From contig CAYOWC010000222.1 of the NCBI GenBank assembly GCA_964407525.1, positions 1 through 8,418 on the forward strand: a DNA stretch of 8,418 nucleotides, in the 5' to 3' direction. Under the pieces are notes generated by a model. The model made no database searches. It was given only the letters and a program-made list of their open reading frames with translations, and had not been told where the DNA came from. Positions 1 to 6,618 of the stretch are shown piece by piece (position 1 is the stretch's first letter; each line of letters begins with the position of its first letter). The stretch is from DUZB01 sp964407525 (GTDB lineage: Bacteria > Desulfobacterota > DSM-4660 > Desulfatiglandales > Desulfatiglandaceae). Made by a program: the position numbers and the translations under genes.

Positions 1-41
1 ATATGAGGAGCGCTGTAGTTTAGAAGCGCAATGTTGACTTT

Positions 42-81
42 AAGCCCCCTCTTCCAGAATCGGAAGCGGGGGCTTTTTTTT
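42..81 (+). terminator. Rho-independent terminator of an upstream transcription unit
   Basis: A GC-rich hairpin is followed directly by a T-run. Bases 42-49 (AAGCCCCC) pair with 68-75 (GGGGGCTT), one T-C mismatch follows, then CTTCC (51-55) pairs with GGAAG (62-66) around a 6-nt loop; T74-T81 form the U-tract. The minus strand lacks an equivalent U-tract, so it acts on plus-strand transcripts. It must close a gene mostly outside the window. Bases 1-41 hold only candidate tails (a frame ending with TAG at 21-23, another with TGA at 35-37), neither recognisable. It insulates recO from upstream transcription. Confidence 0.9.
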
Positions 82-97
82 GATGAAAACGGATCCA

Positions 98-257
98 ACC
101 ATGAAGAGCATGAAGGATAAAAAAATAAGGTCTTTGAGTTACTCTTAATCTGATTCTTATTTCTATCTTGGAAGCACTATAATCCAGAAAATTTAAACCC
201 AGATGTTTCGCACAAACGGGGAACCTGTTTCTTCATTTACTTCATGCTCTTCATGGT
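98..257. repeat. Element bounded by a perfect 18-bp inverted repeat
   Basis: Bases 98-115 (ACCATGAAGAGCATGAAG) are the exact reverse complement of 240-257, with 124 bp between them. Each arm is internally repetitive (ATGAAG-AGC-ATGAAG), and more CTTCAT copies lie just inside the right arm. No reading frame of note is present inside. The arms could form a long hairpin in the recO leader RNA, or be the termini of a small non-autonomous mobile element or dispersed intergenic repeat. No target-site duplication is obvious. The repeat is seen directly; its nature is inferred. Apart from this element and a possible promoter inside it, 82-325 holds nothing recognisable. Confidence 0.75.
154..183 (+). 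promoter_or_regulatory. Candidate sigma70-type promoter for recO
   Basis: A perfect TATAAT lies at 178-183. The best matching upstream hexamer at 18-bp spacing is TTCTTA (154-159), only 3 of 6 to the consensus. It lies after the upstream terminator and inside the inverted-repeat element, and would give a leader of about 135 nt ahead of the recO ATG. The -10 match could be chance in this AT-rich stretch. Confidence 0.3.
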
Positions 258-325
258 AGATTTTTTACCAGGTATTGGAAACCGTGAACCGGAAACTGGA
301 ATGTACAGAAAGGGTATATTTTCTC

Positions 326-1066
326 ATGGCCTCAAACATTTCCCCTTCCATCATCATGAGAACCTGGGAATACGGTGAAACTGATCTGATTGTGAGCTTC
401 TTTACCGAGGACCGGGGCTGGTTGAAAGGGATTGCCAAAGGGGGCAGGAAAAGCCGCACCCGGTTTGCCAACTGTCTGGATCTGTTCTGCCTTTGTAGTC
501 TCGAATACGAAATAAAACAGGGCAGAGATCTCTGTTTCCTGCAATCTGGGAAGTTGATCCACTCTTTTCCAGGCATACGAACCAATTTTGCTTCCCTGTC
601 ATTGGCAAGTTATATGCTGGAAGTGATGGAGTTGCTCTTTCCTTCAGAGACAGCGGATCGTATCGCTTTTGAGCTTTTTAAGGATTCCCTCTCCGCTATG
701 GACCGCGGAGGTGATCTTACCGGGTTGCGAATGCTTTTCGAAGCGAGGGCCATGGCGCTTGGCGGCTACGCCATCGATTTTTCCAGGTGTTGCCAGTGCG
801 GAAGGAAATATGCAGGCGAGGGAACGGCGGTTTTCAACTGCAGCAAAGGAGGAATCAGCTGTCTGAAATGCCTCAGGGAATCAAAAAGCGCGCCGGGGCT
901 TCAGCCTTCCATGGTGGTTCTACTGAAAAAGCTGCAATCTGCCCCTGTGGAGGAACTGAAAAAGTTGGATTGGAATACAATAGACGCGGACCGCATCCGC
1001 GCGGTATTGACGCTGCATATGGAATACAGGATCGGTCGAAGGTTAAAGTCTGCCAAATATCTTTAA
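326..1066 (+). CDS. recO: DNA repair protein RecO
   Basis: RecO is the recombination mediator that, with RecR, loads RecA onto SSB-coated single-stranded DNA during RecF-pathway gap repair, and it anneals complementary strands. The 246-residue product is of normal family length. The N-terminal OB-fold carries the family pattern: a YGETDLIVSFFTEDRG segment (residues 16-31), then GIAKGGRKSR (35-44). The C-terminal part has a four-cysteine zinc-finger layout, with CCQC at 155-158 and CLKC at 179-182. The ATG at 326 is chosen because the protein then begins just before the conserved first beta strand; AAAGGG at 309-314 is a weak, distant ribosome site. In-frame TTG (275) and GTG (284) would add a tail unlike the family. 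The TAA stop abuts the first assembly gap. The thiolase beyond the gap is convergent, so recO appears to end its unit. Confidence 0.93.
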   Translation: MASNISPSIIMRTWEYGETDLIVSFFTEDRGWLKGIAKGGRKSRTRFANCLDLFCLCSLEYEIKQGRDLCFLQSGKLIHSFPGIRTNFASLSLASYMLEVMELLFPSETADRIAFELFKDSLSAMDRGGDLTGLRMLFEARAMALGGYAIDFSRCCQCGRKYAGEGTAVFNCSKGGISCLKCLRESKSAPGLQPSMVVLLKKLQSAPVEELKKLDWNTIDADRIRAVLTLHMEYRIGRRLKSAKYL

Positions 1067-1166
1067 NNNNNNNNNNNNNNNNNNNNNNNNNNNNNNNNNN
1101 NNNNNNNNNNNNNNNNNNNNNNNNNNNNNNNNNNNNNNNNNNNNNNNNNNNNNNNNNNNNNNNNNN
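1067..1166. other. Assembly gap (100 N, unknown true length)
   Basis: Exactly 100 undetermined bases, the usual placeholder for a scaffold join of unknown size. It removes the last few codons and stop of the minus-strand thiolase and whatever separates it from the convergent recO stop, where one or two terminators would be expected. Whether another gene is hidden here cannot be told. Confidence 0.97.
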
Positions 1167-2401
1167 GCACAAGCCATAGAAACACCGCCGCCACCGCAAA
1201 GGGTTGCGAGCCCCAGGCTCTTACCTCTATTTTTCATGGCATACAGGAGCGTAACCATAATTCGGCAGCCCGTCGAACCCACGGGATGGCCCAGTCCAAT
1301 TCCTGATCCGTTCACGTTGGTGATTTCCCGGTTCAAACCCAGGTCAATCTCACAACCTAAATATTGTGCCGCAAAGGCCTCATTGAGTTCTATCAATTCA
1401 AAATCGTCCAGTTTTAAACCAGGATTCCTCTTGAAAAGATCCTTGACCGCAGGGACAGGGCTCAGGCCCATAACCGACGGGTGGCAAGCTCCACGCCCGA
1501 CCGCCTTGATCCTTGCAATGGGTGTAAGACCCAGTTCCTCAGCCTTTTCCGCTGACATAATGACCATGGCGCTGGACCCGTCATTGATTCCGGAAGAGTT
1601 GCCGGCCGTAACTTTTCCGATTTTAGGGATAAAACCCGGAGGAAGGCCGGCCAGTTTTTCCATGGTAATTCCCGGCCTGAAATGTTCATCTTTATCAAAG
1701 ATAATCGGAGGTTTCTTCCTCTGCGGCACCTCTATGGGAACAATCTCATCCTTGAAATCCCCATTTTTTGTTGCCCGTTCTGCGTTGTTGTGGCTCCGCA
1801 GAGCCACTTCATCCATCGCTTCCCGACTAATATTGTGTAGTTGCGCAATAAATTCGGCGGTATGCCCCATAATATACGGTTTGCCCTTGAACAGTTCCAG
1901 GGGCATCCCCTCTTTCAAAGGACCCTCTTCCGGATGAGGTATGAGATGCGATCCGCAATGCAGGGCATGGATCATGGAATCCACAAAAACCTGATCCTGC
2001 AGGCGACAACCCCAACGGGCGCCAGGCACAATATACGGAGCCCCTGACATGTGCTCGACCCCGCCTGCCAGGATAATATCGGCCATACCCGCCTGTATCA
2101 TGGCCATTCCTGAAATAACGGCCTCCATCCCTGAAATACAGACCCGGTTGATAGTTACAGCCGTCACCGTATCGGGAATACCGGCCATCAGGGCGCACAC
2201 CCTGGCCACATTCAGTGCATCCGCGGGCTCCATACAGCTACCGAAACGCACATCATCAATCATTCCAGGGTCAATCCCTGCGCGTTTGACAGCCTCTTTC
2301 ATAACAACGCTGCCAATGACCGCCGCATTCAAATCTCTCAAAGTACCACCGAAAGCTCCCACCGCAGTCCGACACGCAGAAACAATGACTACCTCTTTCA
2401 T
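1167..2401 (-). CDS. Acetyl-CoA acetyltransferase-type thiolase (C-terminus in gap)
   Basis: A thiolase II-family enzyme that joins two acyl-CoA molecules or cleaves 3-ketoacyl-CoA thiolytically. The catalytic set is visible: nucleophilic Cys88 in NRVCISG, the NEAFAAQ motif near 340-346, His372 in GLGHPVGSTG, and Cys402 in LCGGGG. The N-terminal thiolase domain covers about 1-265 and the C-terminal domain about 275 onward. After Cys411 the sequence enters the assembly gap; the next codon reads GCN, so residue 412 is Ala. Thiolases usually end soon after this glycine-rich motif, so only about 5-10 residues are probably missing. Residues about 143-179 look longer than the matching loop of typical 390-residue thiolases. 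The ATG has an AAGGAG site 5 nt upstream (2412-2407) and overlaps the stop of a 46-codon ORF, implying translational coupling. The exact substrate (acetoacetyl-CoA or longer ketoacyl-CoA) cannot be read from sequence, so no symbol is given. Confidence 0.95.
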
Positions 2402-2538
2402 AGCTGCTCCTTAGATGCAAGTTCTCTGAGAATAGCCGCATTGTTGCTGATGCGTTCCAGATTTTTCTTGATATTCTTTTTATTCGGCTTTGCTTTCCGG
2501 GCCCGTTTGCACTTGGTTTCTTTGGAATTGGTAGACAT
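2398..2538 (-). CDS. Small basic protein, translationally coupled to the thiolase
   Basis: A 46-codon ORF starting MSTNSKETKCKRARKAK and ending ASKEQL. It is very basic in its first half (Lys/Arg-rich, one Cys at residue 10); the second half (NIKKNLERISNNAAILREL) could form an amphipathic helix. No signal peptide or membrane segment. Support for real translation is good: AGGAG (2551-2547) stands 8 nt before the ATG, a near-consensus promoter lies just upstream, and the TGA stop overlaps the thiolase ATG as ATGA. I do not recognise a family. It may bind nucleic acid or the enzyme, or act as a leader ORF whose translation feeds ribosomes to the thiolase start. The function is unknown; only the gene call is supported. 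Confidence 0.7.
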   Translation of the reverse strand: MSTNSKETKCKRARKAKPNKKNIKKNLERISNNAAILRELASKEQL

Positions 2539-2579
2539 AGTTTAATCTCCTGAAAATTCAAAATTAATGTTAGCTCCTG

Positions 2580-2608
2580 AATATACGCCTTTAAAAACAC
2601 CCCGTCAA
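2580..2608 (-). promoter_or_regulatory. Sigma70-type promoter of the small ORF-thiolase operon
   Basis: Read on the minus strand, TTGACG (2608-2603, 5 of 6 to the -35 consensus) is followed after exactly 17 bp by TATATT (2585-2580, 5 of 6 to the -10 consensus). Transcription would begin near 2573, giving a leader of about 35 nt with a good ribosome site before the ATG at 2538. The hexamer quality, ideal spacing and position make this the strongest promoter in the window. Confidence 0.75.
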
Positions 2609-2625
2609 GTAAAGTTTAGGCTTGG

Positions 2626-2744
2626 CAGCAATTCTCATTATGGCGCCCCATTCATTTCCGAATGCTGTGTGAGTGGCATTTTGCCACGATTTTTCGAGGC
2701 TATAAGCCTCTCTCACAGCGATGTCTTCAAAATGAGAATTGCTG
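2626..2744. repeat. Structured palindromic element in a divergent intergenic region
   Basis: A perfect 14-bp inverted repeat forms the outer arms: CAGCAATTCTCATT (2626-2639) with AATGAGAATTGCTG (2731-2744). Inside, 2664-2672 pairs with 2711-2719 (8 of 9, one T-T mismatch). This encloses two hairpins: GTGGCA (2673-2678)/TGCCAC (2682-2687) and GAGGCT (2696-2701)/AGCCTC (2705-2710). The whole is a three-way-junction fold of 119 nt, equally possible on either strand. It lies between the minus-strand thiolase promoter and the plus-strand transport operon. It could be a small non-autonomous mobile element, a dispersed intergenic repeat, or a cis-acting RNA or operator; it matches no riboswitch class I recognise. 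It has no coding potential. Confidence 0.75.
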
Positions 2745-2755
2745 AAATTTCTATT

Positions 2756-2782
2756 TTGTTATTTACGAATCCTTTATATGAT
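2756..2782 (+). promoter_or_regulatory. Weak candidate promoter for the transport operon
   Basis: TTGTTA (2756-2761) and TATGAT (2777-2782, 5 of 6 to the -10 consensus) are spaced by only 15 bp, shorter than ideal. The stretch is AT-rich and correctly placed upstream of the first operon gene, with start of transcription expected near 2790. A different sigma factor or an activator could be used instead. Apart from this and the palindrome at 2626-2744, I see nothing else in 2609-2832. Confidence 0.2.
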
Positions 2783-2832
2783 GCTAATTTTCTATTATTT
2801 GTTAGGTGAGTTTTTTCATCAACCCTTTGGAG

Positions 2833-2840
2833 AAAGGAGG
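2833..2840 (+). promoter_or_regulatory. Ribosome binding site fixing the start at 2845
   Basis: AAAGGAGG stands 4 nt before the ATG at 2845. An in-frame GTG at 2806 would place this strong Shine-Dalgarno sequence inside the coding region, so the ATG is the better start. Confidence 0.85.
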
Positions 2841-2844
2841 AAAA

Positions 2845-3273
2845 ATGGAACAAGGTAATGGCATTCTGCGTTGGGTGATCGTGGTGGCTGTAGTGGTTGT
2901 TCTGGGTCTTGGCGGAGGCAGCTGGATAAAGGCCAATGCCACGGAAGAAGTTTTCGACTGCGCTCCGCAGGGGAAAATCGAAAAAGAAATATCAGAAAAT
3001 GCACAACTGGAAGAATTTTCCTGTTTTTTCAAAAAATGGGAAGGAAAAAACACCCTTCATTTCAAAGTGGGCGTAAAGAACGTATCCGACAAACCACAAC
3101 GTTACCGGATAAACATTTTTCTCGATAACGGAAAAGCGGTAGGAGGGCTCATTCCCCGGAAAACAAAGAAGGGCCTTCTAAAACCGGGGGCAACGGGCTC
3201 CTTTGTGTATCCGGTCGGAAACATGACAAGCAAACCGGAATCGATCACACTCTTGATTAAATCTATGGATTAA
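2845..3273 (+). CDS. Small exported or membrane-anchored protein of unknown function
   Basis: A 142-residue protein heading the transport operon. Residues 10-28 form one hydrophobic helix, followed by A-N-A at 30-32, which fits signal peptidase cleavage; the N-region has only one positive charge, so an uncleaved anchor is also possible. The mature part has two cysteines (39 and 60) that could form a disulfide in the periplasm. The C-terminal half (about 68-140: HFKVGVKNVSDKPQRYRIN, a glycine/proline turn, then SITLLIKS) alternates in beta-strand fashion with a charged middle, suggesting a small beta-sandwich; this is a fold guess. It ends 36 nt before the TAXI receptor on the same strand, so an accessory role in the periplasmic step is plausible. 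I do not recognise a named family. Confidence 0.8.
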   Translation: MEQGNGILRWVIVVAVVVVLGLGGGSWIKANATEEVFDCAPQGKIEKEISENAQLEEFSCFFKKWEGKNTLHFKVGVKNVSDKPQRYRINIFLDNGKAVGGLIPRKTKKGLLKPGATGSFVYPVGNMTSKPESITLLIKSMD

Positions 3274-3309
3274 CGAAAATTCTCATCAAGAAAGGGAGGT
3301 CTGCACATC

Positions 3310-4281
3310 ATGAAAAAACTGAGTTTCGTATTTGCAATTTTTGCTGCGTTTGCCTTTATCACTGCAGGGTCTGCATTGGGGAAAACCATCTTTTTAGGTA
3401 TCGGGACAGGTGGCACGGGAGGAATTTATTATCCCTATGGTGGGGGTGTTGCTGAAATATGGACCAAATATGTTCCCGGTGTAAAAGCAGTTGCAGAAGT
3501 TACCGGGGCAAGCGTGGAAAATGTAAAGCTGGCCAGTAAAGGAGAAACCGTCATCGGTGAAGTGATGGGAGACGTGGCCGTTGCCGGCTATGAAGGGCTG
3601 TCCAAATTCAAAGGGAAAAAACAGGAAATTCTTTCCATGGCCATCATGTATCCCAATCTCCTGCAATGTGTAACATTAAAAAAAAGCCCCATAACCAGCA
3701 TTGAGCAGGTGAAGGGGAAAACCATCAGCACGGGAAGCCCTGGGAGCGGTACGAATTTCATGGCAGAGGCCGTGCTGAAAGCCCTTGACATCCCACTGGA
3801 TTCTTATAAAGATACGCGATTGTCTTTCACGGAGAGTTCCAATGCACTCAGGGATGGGAATATCGAATTAGGCATATGGTCGGTAGGGCCTGGAACCAGT
3901 TCCATTATGGACCTGGCAACAACTCACGACATTCGAATCATTCCATTCACATCAGAACAAACCGCGAAAATCCTGGCATCCAATAAAACCTATGCCTCTG
4001 TTGATCTCGCTGGAGGGGTATATAATGGCGTCGACGAACCGGTGCCCACTATCGGCGTTTGGAATGTCATGATCTGCCAGAAGTCTTTAGATACGGACCT
4101 CGTTTACAACCTGGTCAAAGCCCTTTACGAACATAATGACACACTGCGAAAGATTCATCCGTCGGCTTCCTATACGACACCTGAAAATGCCGTAAAATAT
4201 TCGCCAATCCCGCTCCATCCGGGAACCATTAAATACCTAGAGGAAAAAGGCATCCAGGTTCCGGATCGACTCAGACCTTAA
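3310..4281 (+). CDS. TAXI-family TRAP transporter solute-binding receptor
   Basis: The periplasmic receptor that captures a solute and delivers it to the fused TRAP permease. The 323-residue product opens with a signal peptide: KK, a hydrophobic stretch of residues 4-20, and a likely cut after SALG, residue 24. The family signature follows at once: GIGTGGTGGIYYPYGG (30-45), then a GASVENVKL region (67-75), AIMYPNLLQ (111-119) and GKTISTGSPGSGTNFMAEAV (136-155). The length is normal for the family. AGGGAGGT at 3293-3300 is a strong ribosome site 9 nt before the ATG. TAXI receptors have been linked to dicarboxylates and amino acids such as glutamate, but the ligand cannot be told from sequence. 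A 278-nt space with a large palindrome separates it from the next operon gene. Confidence 0.95.
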   Translation: MKKLSFVFAIFAAFAFITAGSALGKTIFLGIGTGGTGGIYYPYGGGVAEIWTKYVPGVKAVAEVTGASVENVKLASKGETVIGEVMGDVAVAGYEGLSKFKGKKQEILSMAIMYPNLLQCVTLKKSPITSIEQVKGKTISTGSPGSGTNFMAEAVLKALDIPLDSYKDTRLSFTESSNALRDGNIELGIWSVGPGTSSIMDLATTHDIRIIPFTSEQTAKILASNKTYASVDLAGGVYNGVDEPVPTIGVWNVMICQKSLDTDLVYNLVKALYEHNDTLRKIHPSASYTTPENAVKYSPIPLHPGTIKYLEEKGIQVPDRLRP

Positions 4282-4312
4282 TAGTCCAGGAGCGGAAATA
4301 GAACCTTGAACC

Positions 4313-4548
4313 TTTGGCTCATCGCGGACTAACGTGATATTTTTTCAGTTGTTGAATAGGCCATGCTCAGATTCCAGGTGTCAGGTGTCAGGAAAAAACC
4401 TGGCGTATTCAGCATATTAAACGTAATAACAAATAGTTATGCTATTCTATTCAGAAAATAGGAAGTAGGTACTGAAACCTGACACCCGAAACCTGACACC
4501 CCGGTTCCGGAAAAAAGGATTCTTCACGCTAACCCGCGGTGAGCCGAA
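4313..4548. repeat. Imperfect nested palindrome between receptor and DUF1850 genes
   Basis: The outer arms 4313-4334 and 4527-4548 pair over 22 positions, with 17 Watson-Crick pairs, 2 G-U pairs if RNA, and 3 mismatches. Nested inside, the left half carries two overlapping copies of GGTGTCAGG (4377-4385, 4384-4392) and the right half two copies of its complement CCTGACACC (4478-4486, 4492-4500). AGCATA (4411-4416)/TATGCT (4438-4443) form a weak central pair. The interior has no credible ORF. It resembles a non-autonomous mobile element or REP-like repeat, and its right arm ends 11 nt before the next gene's ATG. As RNA it could stabilise the receptor message or lower readthrough to the membrane genes. 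The symmetry is visible; its role is inferred. The rest of 4282-4559 shows nothing recognisable. Confidence 0.75.
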
Positions 4549-4559
4549 CCTTTGAGCCC

Positions 4560-5111
4560 ATGAACACCCATGGAAAATCCACGGTCTCTCTCTTATTAGG
4601 GAGTTCTTTTCTTGCGGTCAGCCTACTCCTTGTCGCCTGGTACTTGCCGGGCGACCTGGAGCTGACCATCAGCACTGCAAAAGATGACCGGAAGCTGCTC
4701 GTACTGCCACTGGATCCGGGAGAACGGTTTACCATTCACTACTACCATTCCGTGGAAAACGCTCCAATCTGGGAAGAACACAGTGTGGATGCCCATGGGA
4801 AAATCTACATAGAAGAAGAGCGATATCTGAAATTCGGCGCCGGCATGGGCAAGATGCCGGGAATAGGAAGAATGGTCAAAAAAGGACCCTATGAAGCCAT
4901 TGTAGACATGCATATGCCTACCGGCGACTTTGTCTTGAGGGTAGGAAGTCCGGGTGTAGACCATACGATCATCTGGAGAAATACCAGGACAAATCTTTCT
5001 GCAAAGGTTCCCCATGAAGCCGTACGTTTTTCAGCTGCCCCGGTGAGCCTCATTTATGCCATGTACCGGTCTTTTTTTCCCCATAACGCAACACCTGGAG
5101 CAGTTGAATGA
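4560..5111 (+). CDS. DUF1850 protein, TAXI TRAP transporter accessory
   Basis: A 183-residue protein with one N-terminal membrane helix (about residues 8-29), probably leaving the rest in the periplasm. The DUF1850 pattern is clear: LPLDPGERFTIHYYHSVENA (49-68), followed by WEEH and FGAGM (92-96). DUF1850 proteins are commonly encoded beside TAXI receptors and fused TRAP permeases; their biochemical role is not established, so help in receptor docking or assembly is inference. The start is uncertain: the ATG at 4560 gives a normal N-terminus but lacks a clear Shine-Dalgarno, while an in-frame GTG at 4539 lies inside the palindrome arm and is also poorly supported. The palindrome may have displaced the original ribosome site. 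The TGA stop overlaps the next gene's ATG (ATGA). Confidence 0.88.
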   Translation: MNTHGKSTVSLLLGSSFLAVSLLLVAWYLPGDLELTISTAKDDRKLLVLPLDPGERFTIHYYHSVENAPIWEEHSVDAHGKIYIEEERYLKFGAGMGKMPGIGRMVKKGPYEAIVDMHMPTGDFVLRVGSPGVDHTIIWRNTRTNLSAKVPHEAVRFSAAPVSLIYAMYRSFFPHNATPGAVE

Positions 5112-6516
5112 ACGATAAACCGACCTATGAGCAGTTAGAGAAGAAAGTCCGGGAATTAGAACACACCGTGACTTTTCTGGAAAACATCATTAACAGCTCC
5201 ATTGACGGCATCGTATCCACTGATCTGCATGGCACGCTTCTTTTCAGCTCTCCGGGGCTGAGTGAGATCACCGGGTACGAAAAAAACGAAATTGCCGGCA
5301 AAAAGGTGTGGTTGTTTTACCGGGAAGGAAAAGAAGACGCAAAAAACATCATGAAAGGCCTTCAGGAAAAAGGGAAACTGCACAACTACGATTTGAAAAT
5401 GAGAAAAAAAGACGGGAATTTTGTCGATGTAATTATCAGTGTTTCTTACATAAGGAACGACTTGGGCGAAATCAGTGGGACACTTGGAATATTCAAGGAT
5501 GTCACCGAAAAGAAAATCCTGGAAGCCGAACTCCAACATGTGCAAAAAACGGAATCCGTTGCCACCCTGGCAGGCGGTATAGCCCATGAATTCAACAATA
5601 CTCTGATGGGCATTACAGGAAATATTGACCTGCTTCAAATGGAAATGGATGAAAAAGGGAAAGAATATAAGCGTCTTGATTTGATGAAAACCTCTGCGCG
5701 GCGAATGGCTAACCTGACCAAACAGTTACTTGCCTACGCAAAAGGCGGAAAATATAGCCCTAAAGTAATTTCTCTGAATGCGTTCATAGAAGAAACACTC
5801 CCCCTTCAGAAACAGGCGATAGGATCTACCACCACAATAGAGACGGATCTTCAAAACAACATTCCCCATGTAAAAGTAGATTCAGCCCAGATGCAGATGG
5901 TCCTCTCAGCCATTCTTGCCAATGCCGATGAAGCTGCAAAAGGGGACGGTCAAATAAAAATCATCACAAGAAGCGTGAAAATCACTAAAGAATTCATCAA
6001 AAACCATCGTGATTTTGTTCCGGGCCGTTACGTGAGCCTGACGATCGAGGATCATGGAAAAGGGATGGATGACGAAACCCTGAACAAACTGTTTGATCCT
6101 TTTTTTACCACAAAATTCCAGGGAAGGGGTCTGGGCATGGCCGCCGTTTACGGGATCATCAGGAATCATCAGGGATCGATCTTTGTTGACTCGAAACTGG
6201 ACAAAGGAACCGTGGTACGAATCTATCTGCCGGCTGTTGAAGTAGCGCCCGAAGAGACCAAAGCGCCAACAGGAGATCTGGTAACCGGATCAAAAACCAT
6301 CTTGCTCATTGAAGATGAAGACATGGTCATCGAAATCACGCAGACACTACTGGAAAGACTCGGTTACCGAGTAAAAGTAGCCGCAACCGGAAACGAAGCT
6401 ATTCATATAACCAGAACCTTCGACGGAAATATCGACCTCGCTCTACTGGACATAAAACTGCCCGACATGGAAGGTGGGAACCTGTATCCTCTTCTCATGG
6501 AAACACGACCAGACCT
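5108..6516 (+). CDS. Soluble PAS-histidine kinase-receiver hybrid (C-terminus in gap)
   Basis: A hybrid two-component sensor kinase; 470 residues are visible before the assembly gap. A short coiled coil (5-28, YEQLEKKVRELEHTVTFLE) leads into a PAS domain (about 22-135, ending GIFKDVTEKK). The dimerisation/phosphoacceptor domain has His160 in GGIAHEFNN. The ATPase domain shows the N-box Asn272 (LANADEA), G1 box with Asp315 (DHGKGM), FDPFFTTKF (329-337) and GRGLGM (339-344). A receiver domain starts near 396 with acidic E402/D403 and phosphoacceptor Asp448 (LALLDIKLPDM); its last 45 or so residues, with the conserved Thr/Ser and Lys, fall in the gap. There is no membrane segment or signal peptide, so it senses a cytoplasmic cue. 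Its ATG overlaps the DUF1850 stop, with CTGGAG (5095-5100) as ribosome site, so it is co-translated with a transporter component. No DNA-binding output is visible; phosphate may pass to a separate partner. Confidence 0.95.
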
Positions 6517-6616
6517 NNNNNNNNNNNNNNNNNNNNNNNNNNNNNNNNNNNNNNNNNNNNNNNNNNNNNNNNNNNNNNNNNNNNNNNNNNNNNNNNNNNN
6601 NNNNNNNNNNNNNNNN
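6517..6616. other. Assembly gap (100 N, unknown true length)
   Basis: Exactly 100 N, a placeholder. The receiver domain before it needs roughly 45 more residues and the permease after it lacks its start, so the true missing length should exceed 100 bases if the two sides are really adjacent. The reading frame across the gap is meaningless. An additional gene could be hidden here. Confidence 0.97.
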
Positions 6617-6618
6617 AC

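Noticed and set aside
1..41. Tail of an upstream coding gene before the terminator
   Set aside because: Two frames end here (TAG 21-23, TGA 35-37), but at most 11 codons are visible in either, too few to identify a gene or choose a frame.
275..325. Upstream TTG (275) or GTG (284) start for recO
   Set aside because: They add residues not expected for RecO and have no better ribosome site; the ATG at 326 matches the family N-terminus.
1236..1937. 233-codon open frame on the plus strand opposite the thiolase
   Set aside because: The minus strand encodes a full-motif thiolase here; the plus frame has no recognisable domain and no ribosome site, so it is a shadow.
4282..4345. Possible terminator after the receptor gene (TAGTCC 4282-4287 / GGACTA 4326-4331, then a short T-run)
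   Set aside because: The stem is only 6 bp with a 38-nt loop, and the T-run is not adjacent to the stem; too weak to call.
4377..4500. CRISPR-like array from the repeated GGTGTCAGG/CCTGACACC units
   Set aside because: The units are 9 bp, overlapping or closely spaced and inverted between halves; there are no regular spacers.
4539..4559. GTG start at 4539 for the DUF1850 gene
   Set aside because: It falls inside the palindrome arm with no Shine-Dalgarno at proper spacing; the ATG at 4560 gives a normal membrane-anchor N-terminus, although its own ribosome site is poor.
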